A stretch of 64,000 nucleotides of DNA from Orychophragmus violaceus. Lineage: Eukaryota; Streptophyta; Magnoliopsida; Brassicales; Brassicaceae. The position numbers and the translations under genes are program-made. The stretch covers positions 49,458,947 through 49,522,946 of the forward strand of contig CM058236.1 in the NCBI GenBank assembly GCA_030180135.1, read 5' to 3'. Positions 22,176 through 33,784 of the stretch are shown piece by piece (the first letter of the stretch is position 1; each line of letters opens with the position of its first letter). Below the pieces are notes generated by a model. The model saw only the letters and a program-made list of their open reading frames with translations, was not told where the DNA came from and did no database searches.

Positions 22176-22720
22176 ATGGAGATGAGGTTCTTGGTCCGTG
22201 GCTTGACTTTTGTATTCATGTTGGCTTTGGGGGAAGCAATTGGAGACAGAATGAGATGGAGCAGAAAAGAGATGGTTGAGATGGCTGGCTACGGCGAACT
22301 CAAACTCTCCTCCGTCATCCTCACCGCATCTCTTCTCTCTTCTTCCTCCGAACCTATTCCTGGTACGTTTAGCAAAGAGAGGATTAGTCCATGTCCATTA
22401 AATTATATATGGTGTTATTCCTTACACATCATCATCATGTAGGTGCTACGGTTGGCATCAAGTGCCACACAGGATTTAGAAAGAGATCGAAATGGATCAA
22501 AGCTGTCACAAATGAGTTGGGGCAATTTACCATCGATCTTCCTTCTGACCTTCATGCAATTCCTGACCTAGACAAGGCTTGTTCCATCAAACCACTCTCT
22601 GTTCCTAAACCGTATCAATCCTGTCCTAAGATTCACAGAGGCATCCAACTCGTTTCCTCCTCCAATGGCTTGCGCGTCTACACAGCAGGGAACATCACCT
22701 TACACAGAGCTCCCATGTAA
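22176..22720 (+). CDS. Ole e 1-domain (pollen allergen/extensin family) secreted protein
   Basis: Two exons, 22176-22362 and 22443-22720, join across an 80-bp GT-AG intron (the Gly codon is split) to give 154 aa. The start gives a hydrophobic signal peptide (LVRGLTFVFMLALGEAIG). The body has the Ole e 1 pattern: a small beta-type domain with VGIKCHTGFRKR, SKWIKAVTNELGQFTIDLPS and ACSIKPL...YQSCPK. Proteins of this family are secreted to the cell wall or pollen tube surface; the exact role is unknown. From memory the A. thaliana gene next to MAP70-5 is an Ole e 1 gene (At4g17215), which fits the neighbour here, but this was not checked. It is the only host gene in the window that looks intact. 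Confidence 0.88.
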
Positions 22721-23251
22721 ATAGAGATTCTAGATTGATCTTTTCATTTGTTCTATATGGTTCCTTCTCACTTCTCGAGAGAAAGAGAACTTTTTGTATA
22801 TAATGTTTGCTTCAGATGCTTCTATAGATCTTTTTATCTGCTGTACAAAAGATAAATTCAAATAATGTTGGCGTCATGCTCAGATCTTCATCTTTTTGCT
22901 TACTACAAGGAACATTTGTGTTCCCCTGTTTCTTTTTTGTGTTTAGAAGACTCTGACTTACTTTTAGGTTCTCATGATAATTGCTAATCATCAACTAAGT
23001 GATAGGACAATAGAGACAGGTTTACAATCCAAACGATATAACACGCATATAATTGTCAAATGGGCTGTCCACGTCCATATTACACGCACACGTTTCTTCT
23101 TTAGTTCCACGTTCTTATAATAAAGACCATGTTCTTCATTCCCAGAATCTTCTTCTTCTTTCTCTACTGGACAAGATCTTCAACGTGAATTGTGCACGCG
23201 GCTGCACAACATTGCAAGATATCAACTTTGTTTTCATGTTTGACAGTTTTC
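22721..23251. other. Spacer between the Ole e 1 gene and the MAP70-like pseudogene
   Basis: This holds the 3' flanks of two convergent genes. I see no gene or repeat. The small ORFs are not supported. Confidence 0.6.
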
Positions 23252-23708
23252 TCAAAAGGCAGAGACAAACAAAATAAAGGAAATGATGACCAGACCAGAC
23301 CTTCTCGGTAAGTTTGCCTTTCTACATTGTCTTGACTCTTCAATCAACATTTCCATTGCATTTTCCTTTTCTCTGGCTGCAGCTTCCCTCTTTGCCTTCT
23401 TTGTCTCCACTTCAATGGCTTTCGTTAGAGCATCCACTTTCTTCAACAACATCTGAGTACATACACATATTTACTTTTTAGTTGAAGAGATGAGACAAGA
23501 AGAAGAAGAAGAAGATTTGGTTTACCTTGATTTCTCCATTTTTGGAATTTATAGTACCCTCTTTACTCTCACAGATCTTTCTTAGAGCAATTACTTCCTT
23601 CTGAAGCCTGTCATGAAACCATATCTCCATCTTCCTCTTCAAGCTGATGGATTGATCTGTTTGATGTAACCTTTGAGTTCTCTTTACCATCACTTTCTGA
23701 AACTATGT
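23252..23708 (-). pseudogene. MAP70-like exon 9 (end) and exon 10
   Basis: Exon 9 continues from the LTR-element insertion (TSD at 23704-23708) to a GT donor after 23526 (GEIK). Exon 10, from an AG acceptor at 23453, reads MLLKKVDALTKAIEVETKK to a stop at 23252. In exon 9 the frame of EEEDGDMVS hits TGA, while LQKEVIALRKICESKEG lies in another frame, so about 2 bp were lost near 23625. These are the conserved C-terminal coiled-coil motifs of MAP70. Confidence 0.88.
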
Positions 23709-24945
23709 TGATGCGGTCATCATAACCAGACTAGACCAGGCGCTCGCTAACTCAAGCACTACGTCAGTCACTACGTCAGTCAGCACGCTGACTAACTCAA
23801 CCACTGCGTCAGTCAGCGCAACCAGACCCGATGGAGACATACAGTCAGAAAATGAAGCACTCCAACCCATCCAGGAGGAACCAATCAACAAATTCAATTG
23901 CTCTGGATTCCCAACTCATAAGAGGACCAAGGAGAATTGGATTCGAACCAAAAGGAGTAATGGTTTGAAAGATATTCAACTTCCAAATCAAGAGATGCTA
24001 CACTTGCCTTATTTGGAAGATCATGAGTTCAAATATTGCCAAACTCGAATTTAGCGATCAAGAGGCTTATTACTACTCCTAGAAGCACTCTACAACACCT
24101 TAAGAAACACCAGCCCACACAGGATCAGGCGGATCCTATTGGAACATAAACCAACTCAACCGGAGCTATTTATGGAAGCTATGAATACCAATTGGTTTGC
24201 CACCTCTCAAACCAAGATTTGGCGACCAGGAGACATTTACCACAAGCCAAATAAGATAGAAGACGTCCCCAACTCAGCCAGAAGGCACATAATCAATTGG
24301 AGGTTCAGCTTGTTCAACTTTCCTTATTCAGACACAAGCACATTCAAGGAGAAGATCATCCAACGGCTCCTTTCCAAGAATGAGAGCTGCGAGTTCTATG
24401 CCATTAAAGATGTCCCAGAGATCCTCACTTATCCCCTAAAGCCATCCAGATACAAAGAAGAGCATCCAACATGGAAGCCTTACCATATTCAGCCTAACGG
24501 CTAGTTTTTCATTAAGTTTCGATTTCCTTCTTGTTCAAGGTCAATAGGACCGTTGTAAAAATCTTATATAAGCTTAGCATAGTCCATTGTATTATTCACC
24601 CTTTTCAATCTCAAAATTAATAGAACATTTCGTTTCTCTTTCAAAGTTATCTTTGATTCATTTTGTCTTTAGAACTCTTGAGTGATTCAACCGGTTCTAC
24701 AGATTCTGTCTTTAGGTTCCTAAGTGTGCGAAGCCTTAGTAATCTTTTGACAAAGGATTGAGTCCTGCTTTGAGTGATTCAAGCAGCCTTGATTCTCCAC
24801 GGATTGAGAGAGTCAATCACACCCAACGATTGAGAGAGTCAATCATCCATTCATTCCATCCATCACGGTCAAGTAAGAGAGCTTTTAAGCCAGTGCTTGC
24901 CCTCCGTCAATCCATCGCTCAAGCTTCCGCCTTGGGGCTGCATCA
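23709..24945 (+). repeat. 5' LTR of the gag-only element
   Basis: The LTR contains a frame homologous to the C-terminus of the element's own ORF: it is stopped by TAG at 24052-24054 but otherwise readable to 24504, ending YHIQPNG. Downstream are CTTATATAAGC-like promoter sequence (about 24564-24575) and a CT-rich zone, so transcription probably starts in the second half. Confidence 0.9.
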
Positions 24946-24947
24946 TC

Positions 24948-24960
24948 TAGTATCAGAGCC
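24948..24960 (+). other. Primer-binding site of the gag-only element
   Basis: TAGTATCAGAGCC follows the LTR by two bases. It is the initiator Met tRNA complement with one G to A change at the second base. Confidence 0.8.
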
Positions 24961-25489
24961 GAAAGGTTCCTAATCAGGTGTATCATATCCTTTACTTTTC
25001 GGTTATTGCATCTAGTTTTGTTTCATTTCTCTTTAAAATAAAAACCTATAAAAATTGTTTTCATTTTCACCTATTTCTCTGATTTTGTTTGCATCCTTAA
25101 AGAAAAACCCATTAAAAAAAATCTTTTGTTTTGCATCTTAAATCCAAAAAAAAAAAAAGTTTGTTTTGTGTTTCTTTTGATTTCTATTTCTTTGTTCTTA
25201 GTTTGTTTCAAAAAGTTCAAAAAGAAAAGAAAAAAAAAGTTTCCATTCCTTTGATTCGATTTTCTTAAACCAAAAGACAAAAAAAAAAGTGTTCTTTCCA
25301 TATTAGTTTTGTTTCATTTCGAAATTTAAAAAAAAAAGTTTACATTTAAGTTTTGTGTCACCAAAATCTCGTTTCTATTTCTTGTTATTGCATTTATTAA
25401 AAAAAAGGAAGGTTTTCAATTTTCATTCAAATCACTTCGAACCCATTGATACTCTTTTAATTTGAATTGTTTCAGGAACTAGCTCAGAC
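24961..25489 (+). other. Leader of the gag-only element
   Basis: Untranslated. It is made of alternating GTTTCATTTC-like and A-rich tracts (about 25070-25420), which look like a degenerate short repeat. No gene is seen. Confidence 0.65.
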
Positions 25490-28400
25490 ATGGGAGAAGG
25501 AGCAGCTGCTGATCAGATCACCATGAATCAGCTTCTTGAAGTCTTGAGAGGCATGAGTGAGCATCTGACCCAGCTAGAGAAGTCCCATCCTACACAACAA
25601 CAAGAAGAGAATGGACTTGGGAATGCACCAGGAGCTACTTATGTGGAGCCTAAACCACCAGACCAACCTTGGAGAACAAGAACGACAAAGTCACATCCAC
25701 CAAGGGCTTCCCAACGAAAATCAGGGAGTGACTCAAGACGTGCAACATTCAAAGCCACCTACAAGTCAAAAGTCAGGTTAATTTGGGATGATGGATATTA
25801 TTATTATGGACCTGAATTCTTTGTATATCCAGGAGGTAAAGCAAGCTATATAGATTGGGAAAGCAACATGGAAGAGTACTTTAGCTACTATTGTGTTCCT
25901 GATGAAGAGCGACTCCATATAGCACTTGGACAACTCACCAAAGAGGTTCTAAGATGGTGGAACAAGGAAGAGTATGAGAGATGGTACTACAAGGAGCCAA
26001 GGATCAGAACATGGGATGACTTAAAGTTGAGCATGTGGGAGAAGTATTGTTCACAGAACAAAACTACTTATCCACCGAAGAGATCATCAACTTCTAAACT
26101 TGTGCAAGATGCCAATAGCCCTCAAACAAAGTATCAAGGTAAGTTCTCTGTCTCTAAGAATACATTAGAACTAATGTGTTGTAAGTGTAAGAGCAGGGAT
26201 CATGTTGCTAAGGACTGTCCAAGAAAGCGGACCACAACATCACATGGTGAAAAGCTAGTACCACAAGAGACCAAAGGAGGAGAAAAGCGACCAGCAACCT
26301 CTAAACCATTTAATGAGTTTCTCACCTTCATATTTTCACCAGTAGAACACACTCACGAAGTCCTGAAGGAGAAGCAAGAGCAGAAGCTGAGCCACAAAGC
26401 TTCACCCAATGCAACCGGACCTAGTTTTGATGCCTCACTCAAGCTGCTAGACATGCCAACACAAGGTAAGTGTTCTAACCTTGTAAATTTCAAAGAGCCA
26501 ACATGTTATAGGTGCCATAAAAGAGGGCATTTTGCTGCAAATTGTCCATCTAAGAAGTTCAAAGGTATAACATCAGAGTTGAAATTGGAAGTAACTAACA
26601 CAAATGATAGTTTTGTGCAATATGATATTTTAATTTCCAATTCAAGACTCATGCACTTGTCTTTGCTAAAGAGTTTTGATGCAGGAATAAGACAAGGAGA
26701 ATGGCATATAAGCAAAGGTGAAGAAAATCAATTCTTACACCTTACTTGTTCAAAGGAGGCCAAGCAAGACAACAACAGAAGAGTGCAAGCAAACAAGGTG
26801 AATTCTGAACTTAAAGTGAATAAACTTGTTTGTCAAACCACTGTTATGATGCACTTGTCTCTGGACCAAAAGGTTCATGAAAGTTTAGGTTCCAAAGAAG
26901 AAGTGGAGCAACACCAATGTCATGATCCGCAAGCAAGTAAAGGACAAGAGTACATTCAAGGTACCATCATGACTGTTGCAACAAGACTTGAGCGAGACAA
27001 GGTGAGTAATTATCTTACTCAAATTGTTCATACTGATTCCAAGGATATGATAATGCATTTGTCTTGTCCAAAAGAACTTGAGAAAGGTATAGGTCTTGAA
27101 GTCAAGTTTCAAGAAGAACCATCAATACAAAGGAATCAAGATGAGAAATATCAGGGAGCTTCAACCAATGATGGACTAGAGCATGAAACTTCTAGTAGTA
27201 CACGCACTAGGAGAGAGGAGACTCTGAACCAGCTTGTCAAAGCCATAATGGTAAGCTCCAACCTTGTGCAACCTTTTTTTAAAGTCCCAAACTCAGATAT
27301 AATCCACTTGCTCTTTTCCTTAAGAGTTGACTTAGGTACAGGTCTGATAAAGATCAAGAAGCCAAAGGCAGAAGGAGTCTTGCAAGAGAGACCAAAACCG
27401 AGCCATGTTTCCACACATGAGCCACCAACAAATCAAAGGCTTGACGTATATCATGCTTCAACCAAACATGAGGTTATTTCTGAACTTGGAATGAGTATTC
27501 TTGATTATCAATCCACTGGTATGATGCACTTGTTTCTTGAGTCAAGTGTTGAGACAGGGATTAGATCTAAAGATAAGGCCAAATGGAAGATCAAGGAAAA
27601 TCCACCGGACGAGACATCACTATGCTCCACCATGTCCTTTAAAGAAAACCAACACTACCAGGATGTTAGCCAGGTAAGTCTATCTATAATCCACCTCATT
27701 TATAATGACCCAACAACTATGTTGAATGACTTGTTAAACTTCCCAGAAGTTACTACAACTAGGGATAGTGAAATAGCTTCAAGTTTATCTCTTCATAAGA
27801 AGCTCATAATGCACTTGTCTCTTTGCCAAAGTGTTGAGAATATTTCAGGTCTTAAAGAGAGCAGAAGAAAGATAAGCAAAGGAGGCGTCACACCAGCTCA
27901 AAGAAGAGGAGCATTGCTGTCCTATCTACTCAAAGAAGAACCACCGGATGCTCCACAACCCAACCAGAATCAAAATGATTCCCAAGGTAATCTTCTAAGC
28001 CCTCATTCACTTCACTGGACTAACTTGACTTATCTATGTGCAGGTTATCAAGTTTTGAGGTCAAAACTTCTTGAAGAGGGAGGGTATGATTCGGTCATCA
28101 TAACCAGACTAGACCAGGCGCTCGCTAACTCAAGCACTACGTCAGTCACTACGTCAGTCAGCACGCTGACTAACTCAACCACTGCGTCAGTCAACGCAAC
28201 CAGACCCGATGGAGACATACAGTCAGAAAATGAAGCACTCCGACCCATCCAGGAGGAACCAATCAACAAATCCAATTGCTCTAGATTCCCAACTCATAAG
28301 AGTACCAAGGAGAATTGGATTCGAACCAAAAGGAGTAATGGTTTGAAAGATATTCAACTTCCAAATCAGGAGATGCTACACTTGCCTTATTTGGAAGATG

Positions 28401-28618
28401 ATGAGTTCAAATATTGCCAAACTCGAATTTGGCGATCAAGAGGCTTATTACTACTCCTAGAAGCACTCTACAACACCTTAAGAAGCACCAGCCCACACAG
28501 GATGAGGCGGATCCTATTGGAACAGAAACCAACTCAACCGGAGCTATTTATGGAAGCTATGAAGACCAATTGGTTTTCCACCTCTCAAACCAAGATTTGG
28601 CGACCAGGAGACATTTAA
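25490..28618 (+). CDS. Gag-like protein with two zinc knuckles and MHLSL modules, reading into the LTR
   Basis: The ORF starts ATGGGAGAAGG and has 1042 aa. Residues about 105-190 form a retrotransposon Gag domain (YIDWESNMEEYFSYY, LRWWNKEEYERWYY, TWDDLKLSMWEKYC). CCHC knuckles are at about 230-243 (CCKCKSRDHVAKDC) and 338-351 (CYRCHKRGHFAANC). Between about 385 and 800 a module with the core MHLSL and a following ESGI-like segment recurs about six times. From residue 866 the frame lies inside the 3' LTR and ends at TAA 28616. In the 5' LTR the matching codon is TAC and the frame goes on about 88 codons, so the ancestral protein was longer. The role of the repeat region and LTR-coded tail is unknown. 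Confidence 0.85.
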   Translation: MGEGAAADQITMNQLLEVLRGMSEHLTQLEKSHPTQQQEENGLGNAPGATYVEPKPPDQPWRTRTTKSHPPRASQRKSGSDSRRATFKATYKSKVRLIWDDGYYYYGPEFFVYPGGKASYIDWESNMEEYFSYYCVPDEERLHIALGQLTKEVLRWWNKEEYERWYYKEPRIRTWDDLKLSMWEKYCSQNKTTYPPKRSSTSKLVQDANSPQTKYQGKFSVSKNTLELMCCKCKSRDHVAKDCPRKRTTTSHGEKLVPQETKGGEKRPATSKPFNEFLTFIFSPVEHTHEVLKEKQEQKLSHKASPNATGPSFDASLKLLDMPTQGKCSNLVNFKEPTCYRCHKRGHFAANCPSKKFKGITSELKLEVTNTNDSFVQYDILISNSRLMHLSLLKSFDAGIRQGEWHISKGEENQFLHLTCSKEAKQDNNRRVQANKVNSELKVNKLVCQTTVMMHLSLDQKVHESLGSKEEVEQHQCHDPQASKGQEYIQGTIMTVATRLERDKVSNYLTQIVHTDSKDMIMHLSCPKELEKGIGLEVKFQEEPSIQRNQDEKYQGASTNDGLEHETSSSTRTRREETLNQLVKAIMVSSNLVQPFFKVPNSDIIHLLFSLRVDLGTGLIKIKKPKAEGVLQERPKPSHVSTHEPPTNQRLDVYHASTKHEVISELGMSILDYQSTGMMHLFLESSVETGIRSKDKAKWKIKENPPDETSLCSTMSFKENQHYQDVSQVSLSIIHLIYNDPTTMLNDLLNFPEVTTTRDSEIASSLSLHKKLIMHLSLCQSVENISGLKESRRKISKGGVTPAQRRGALLSYLLKEEPPDAPQPNQNQNDSQGNLLSPHSLHWTNLTYLCAGYQVLRSKLLEEGGYDSVIITRLDQALANSSTTSVTTSVSTLTNSTTASVNATRPDGDIQSENEALRPIQEEPINKSNCSRFPTHKSTKENWIRTKRSNGLKDIQLPNQEMLHLPYLEDDEFKYCQTRIWRSRGLLLLLEALYNTLRSTSPHRMRRILLEQKPTQPELFMEAMKTNWFSTSQTKIWRPGDI

Positions 28619-29323
28619 CACAAGCCAAATAAGATAGAAGACGTCCCCAACTCAGCCAGAAGGCACATAATCAATTGGAGGTTCAGCTTGTTCAACTTTC
28701 CTTATTCGGACACAAGCACATTCAAGGAGAAGATCATCCAACGGCTCCTTTCCAAGAATGAGATCTGCGATTTCTATGCCATTAAAGATGTCCCATATAT
28801 CCTCACTTATCCCCTAAAGCCATCCAGATACAAAGAAGAGCATACAACATTGAAGCCTTACCATATTCAGCCTAACGGCTAGTTTTTCATTAAGTTTCGA
28901 TTTCCTTCTTGTTCAAGGTCAATAGGACCGTTGTAAAAAGCTTATATAAGCTTAGCATAGTCCATTGTATTATTCACCCTTTTCAATCTCAAAATTAATA
29001 GAACATTTCGTTTCTCTTTCAAAGTTATCTTTGATTCATTTTGTCTTTAGAACTCTTGAGTGATTCAACCGGTTCTACAGATTCTGTCTTTAGGTTCCTA
29101 AGTGTGCGAAGCCTTAGTAATCTTTTGACAAAGGATTGAGTCCTGCTTTGAGTGATTCAAGCAGCCTTGATTCTCCACGGATTGAGAGAGTCAATCACAC
29201 CCAACGATTGAGAGAGTCAATCATCCATTCATTCCATCCATCTCGGTCAAGTAAGAGAGCTTTTAAGCCAGTGCTTGCCCTCCGTCAATCCATCGCTCAA
29301 GCTTCCGCCTTGGGGCTGCATCA
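28087..29323 (+). repeat. 3' LTR of the gag-only element
   Basis: This is a copy of 23709-24945 with about 2% differences, preceded by the purine tract GAAGAGGGAGGG (28076-28084). It encodes the last 177 residues of the Gag-like ORF, and after a TAA (TAC in the other LTR) the frame can be followed to 28882. Confidence 0.92.
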
Positions 29324-29628
29324 TATGTTGTTAGGCTGATTCAGAGCATGGATTCGTGGCTGAGAAGTAGACCTTTTCTTTGATCCACCACCACTCTTCA
29401 AGAATCCTAAAATCTTGCTAGACTTTTCAGTTGTTGGAGAGACAGAAAACATGTTCGAGCCCTTCAAGCCATCTTCTATGGTTTTCAGCCTCAGCTTCAA
29501 CCTCTCCTGTATTATAGATTACTTAGAGGCATTAGAAACTACACTTGCTTGCAACAAAATATTAACAATATAATCATCACCTTTAGCTGTGATTCTGCCT
29601 TAGATGTTCTCTCTGAAACAGCTAGTTT
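29324..29628 (-). pseudogene. MAP70-like exon 8 (end) and exon 9 (start)
   Basis: Exon 8 resumes after the LINE with SERTSKAESQLK and ends at 29581 before a GT donor. After a 62-bp intron, exon 9 starts at 29518 (ERLKLRLKTIEDGLKGSN, then SKKRSTSQPR) and is cut by the gag-only LTR element at TATGT (29324-29328). Joined to 23708 the frame continues NNIVSESDGKENS. Confidence 0.88.
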
Positions 29629-29651
29629 TTTTTTTCTCGAATCTGATTATT

Positions 29652-30517
29652 TTATATATCTGAATCAAAGTAGTCATTGGAGTATTGACTTACAATTATA
29701 TAAGGTATTAAAGAGTAAAATGCATAATCAATATCATTAGGTAATCCTCTTGTTGCTAGTATATGTGCTGCACCATTAGCTTGCCTTGGACACCAAGTAA
29801 ATCTGACTTCTTCAAATTTTCTCATCCAAATTTGTATTTCCTGAATGTAGTGTTGCACTTCAAAATTCTTTTCTTCTTGATGGATTAACTTTCGAAGTTG
29901 TAAACAATCACCTCAAAAATTACTCGTCTTAAGCCTTTGCTCCAGCATGATTGCATCGACATTAGGAGAGCTTTACATTCACTTTCCAGAGCATGATTAG
30001 TATATTGAGATTTAGCTTGTCCAGCTCCTAAGAACTCTCCATCTTCATTCCGAATTATCCATCCGCTCTTTCCTTGCTTACTAGTCTTGACAAAGGAGCC
30101 ATCATAGTTGCATTTCTTCCATCCATACTCAGGTCTTTTCCATCTTTGGTTCTCTGTTTGCGTGTCACATAGATTTTCATGTTGTCTGTTCTCATATGTC
30201 TTGAGATATTCATGGGCATCCGACCATTCTTTTGCATCCATCTGAGCTTGATGTACTGTTAATTCCCATCGTATCAGTTTCCTTTGGTAGAGAAGTAAAT
30301 TGCGTTGTTTCCAGAGTCTCCATAGAATCCAAAGTCCTGTTTGCTTCTGTATATCCGGGATGTTTTGGTTAGAGAGCAGATACAATATCTTGTCCTCCAC
30401 ACTCACTGACTCATTTTGTAATAGGTCTGTTGGAAATCCAGAGCCCCTCCACACTTGTTTGAGCAAACTGGCATAAGAAGAAGAGATGGTTCGCGGATTC
30501 CTCATGATCACATCCAC
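29652..30517 (-). pseudogene. LINE ORF2 C-terminal part with RNase H, frameshifted
   Basis: This continues ORF2 after a frameshift near 30420-30510. The segment has WRLWKQRN, then an RNase H domain (WKKCNYDGSFVKTSKQGKSG, GEFLGAGQAKS, HALESECKALL) and, after another frame break near 29880, the tail FTWCPRQANGAAHILA. Plant L1 elements of this group end in such an RNase H domain. Confidence 0.87.
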
Positions 30518-33500
30518 GAAGACAGGACGAATCTCGAGCCATATGTCGCTGTTTTAAGACTTCACCAATAGCCAAAGCACGGGATGATATTCTCCATAGG
30601 AAATGTTGAATTTTTGGTGACATAGATGTTTTCCATATCATCTGTTTCAATTGTAAGTTACCTGGTGGTGGTGAGGGTTGTTGTTCTCCATTCATATGCA
30701 TTGCAAGCCAATATCCAGACTTGACAGAGTAGTCGCCAGACTTGTTAAAGTGCCAACCCAGAATATCTTTTTGTTGTGGAAATATCTTCATAGCTAAGAT
30801 AGTAGGTACATCTTCAGGGACCACAACTTCTCGGATTCTCCTTTCACACCATCCAGTTTTGTTGCCATTAAACCAGTCTGAAACTTTTGTATGTTCTGAT
30901 GTTGGGTGAATTGGTCTTGGTGGTCTCGGTGGTGAAATGTTCAACCATGGGTCTGACCAAAAATCAACAGACTGACTATTTCCTATTGCAAATCTGACTC
31001 CATTCTTGACCAAATCTCTGCCCTGGAGGAGTGATTTCCAAGCATAGGAACTGTGTCGTTTATCTCTAGCATTAAAGATATTCTGATCCCAAAAATACAG
31101 ACCTTTTAGAACCCTGGCCATTAGACAATCAGGTTGGCTATGAATCCTCCATGTTTTTTTTCCTAGTAGAGCAAGGTTGAACTTTTCAATCTCTCTGAAT
31201 CCAATACCTCCTTCTTTTTTTGGTATACTTATCCTGTTCCAAGCAAACCAGTGCATCCCTTTCCTGTCATCTCCTTGGCTCCACCAAAATCTGGCCAAGA
31301 TTCTGTTGATATCCTCATAGATATTCTTTGGTAATTTAAATATGTTCATAGAATAAATGGGCATTGCTAGTGCCACTGTTTTGAGCAGTATCTCTTTGCC
31401 ACCAGGAGATAAATACTTCTTACTCCAGCCCTGTGTTCTCTCTATGACTTTTGCTATGATATACTGGAACATGTCTGACTTCTTTCTCCCAAACTGTTCA
31501 GGGAGGCCCAAATATTTGCCACCACCACATTCATTGTGGATTCCAAGAATATGTCTCATTTGAGTTTTAACTGATGAATGGACTCTGCTCCCAAATGTAA
31601 TAGCTGATTTACTGAGAATGATAGCTTGACCCGAGACCTTTTCATATAGTTGTAGTGTCTGTTTCATTGTAATAGCAGATTTCTTGTTGGCCAATGTGAA
31701 GAATAATGAATCATCAGCAAACAGCAAGTGGTTCACTCTAGGACCATTTATTCCCATCTTCAATCCTTGTATTCTCCTAGAAGTAGCAGCCATATTCATT
31801 TGATGAGACAGAACCTCAGCACAGAGTATAAACAGATAAGGAGATAGAGGATCTCCTTGTCTAATACCTCTTTCTGGAGCAATATAGCCTTTTTCTTTCC
31901 CATTGATCAAAACAGAAAAGCTTGTTGTAGAGATACATGTGTCTATCCAGTGAATCCATTTGTTATCAAATCCCATTTGCTTCATTGTTTCCTTCATAAA
32001 ACCCCACTCCAATCTATCATATGCTTTGGAGATGTCTGTCTTCAATGCCATATATGACTTAGATTGTCTCTTTCTGGCTTTAAGAGAATGGTAAGCCTCA
32101 TGAGCAATGATGACATTATCTGTTATCATTCTCCCAGGGATAAATGCAGCTTGATTCTCAGAGATGATATGTGACAGGTGTTGTTTCAGCCGGTTGACAA
32201 GGATCTTTGAAATAACTTTGTAGCTGACATTACAAAGTGCTATAGGCCTGAAATCAGACATAGTATCAGGGTGTTGTACCTTAGGTATGAGGCACATGTT
32301 TGTGTGGTTTAGTCTCGGATCCATAGTCCCTTCCTCAAAAAACAACTTTACTTCTCTGATTAAAGCAGTATTGGTACTTTCCCAGAAATGATGATAGAAT
32401 GCACCTGAGAAGCCATCAGGACCTGGTGTTTTGGATGCACCTATAGAGTAGACTGCCATCCTTATTTCATCCATGGTTACTGGCCTTGTTAAATCCTCAT
32501 TAATCTCAGTTGTGACTCTGCTTTGGAATCCATTGAATATTGCTCTATAATCTTCAGTATCCACTGGTTGTGTTGTGAATAATGTCTGGAAATATCTTAC
32601 TGCTATCTTGGCTATTTCTTCAGTCCCTTTCTGTGTAACACCATTCTCGTCTTGTATTGATGTTATTCGACTCTTTTTCCTTCTTGTCTTTGTCACAGCA
32701 TGAAAATATTGTGTGTTATGGTCTCCTGCAGTCAACCATAAATTCCTGCTCTTGAACTTCCAAAATTGTTCTTCTTCAATATATGTTTGGTTTAATTCTC
32801 TCTGTAGTTGTTCTCTTTCTAAAATGTTATCTCCCCTTGTACAGCTTCTATCAATCTGATGCCTCAAGATAGCAATACGGTTCCTGGCATTGAAATGGTT
32901 AGTCTGCTTCCATCTTGAAATACTATTCCGACATTTAACCAACCGTTGATATAAACCATGATTGGTATTAATGTTTCCTCCATTGCTTCTGGATGAACGT
33001 TCCCAACCCTGTTTAACTGCATTCTCAAAACCATCTTTGTGAACTAATCTTTGGTCAAACAGAAATCTTCCATGATTGTCTTCATAGTGTTCATCAATAA
33101 ACGTGATCAAAGGGCGATGGTCTGATTCACCAAGCTCTAAGAAGTGTGTTTCAGAACCTGGAAATCTCGCCTTCCAAGAGTTGTTTGCCATGGCTCGATC
33201 CAGACAACAAGAAACATAATGAGAACCTCTTTGTCCAGCCCATGAAAACCTATTTCCAATAGCCATCAAATCAGAGAAATTACACACACTAACCATTCTT
33301 CTAAAATCCTGAAAACTATTCTCTGATCTATGTCTTCCTCCTTGCTTTTCTTGATTGCTTAATATCTCATTAAAGTCACCCATTATTAACCATGGATCAT
33401 CTCGGTTTGTAGCCATACGTTCAAGTCTTTCCCATAATAAATGGCGATTATGAGGACTTGGGTAACCATAGACAAAAGAGTAACAAAAGCTTGTTCCATT

Positions 33501-33781
33501 GCATTTGATGATACAATCTACAAGATTAGAGGAATAAAAAGAAACTGAAAGATCAACATGCTGCTTCCAATACACAACCAAACCACCACTAAGTCCTGAG
33601 GATGGTACAGAGACATGATTCGGAAAGCCTAGCTCACCACCCAAGTCCTTGATGTAGTCATCCCCTTGCTTTGTTTATGATAGACAAATGATGTCCAAGA
33701 GATATTTGTGAGATATCTCTTTTAGGCGTCGAACTGTCGAGTCATTGCCTATACCTCGACAGTTCCAAGCAGCAACTCTCA
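30411..33781 (-). pseudogene. LINE ORF2: endonuclease and reverse transcriptase
   Basis: The true start is ATG at 33781 (MRVAAWNCRGIGND), the standard start of plant L1 endonucleases. A TAA at 33677-33675, where Glu is expected (CLSETK), breaks it; below that the frame is open to 30411. Domains in order: AP-type endonuclease (WLIMGDFNEIL, GESDHRPLI), reverse transcriptase (SKTPGPDGFSGAFY, FRPIALCNVSYK, FADD near 31715) and a zinc-binding segment (SPKIQHFLWRI with Cys/His). The enzyme would nick target DNA and copy its RNA there. Confidence 0.92.
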
Positions 33782-33784
33782 TGT

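Larger units (their letters stand above)
23709..29323 (+). mobile_element. Gag-only LTR retrotransposon (non-autonomous)
   Basis: The LTRs at 23709-24945 and 28087-29323 are each 1237 bp, begin TGAT and end CATCA, and differ at about 24 sites by eye (near 2%). The duplication TATGT (23704-23708, 29324-29328) flanks the element, which lies in exon 9 of the MAP70-like gene. A Met-type primer-binding site and a purine tract are present. The single large ORF encodes a Gag-like protein, with no protease, reverse transcriptase or integrase, so it must use another element's enzymes. Confidence 0.93.
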
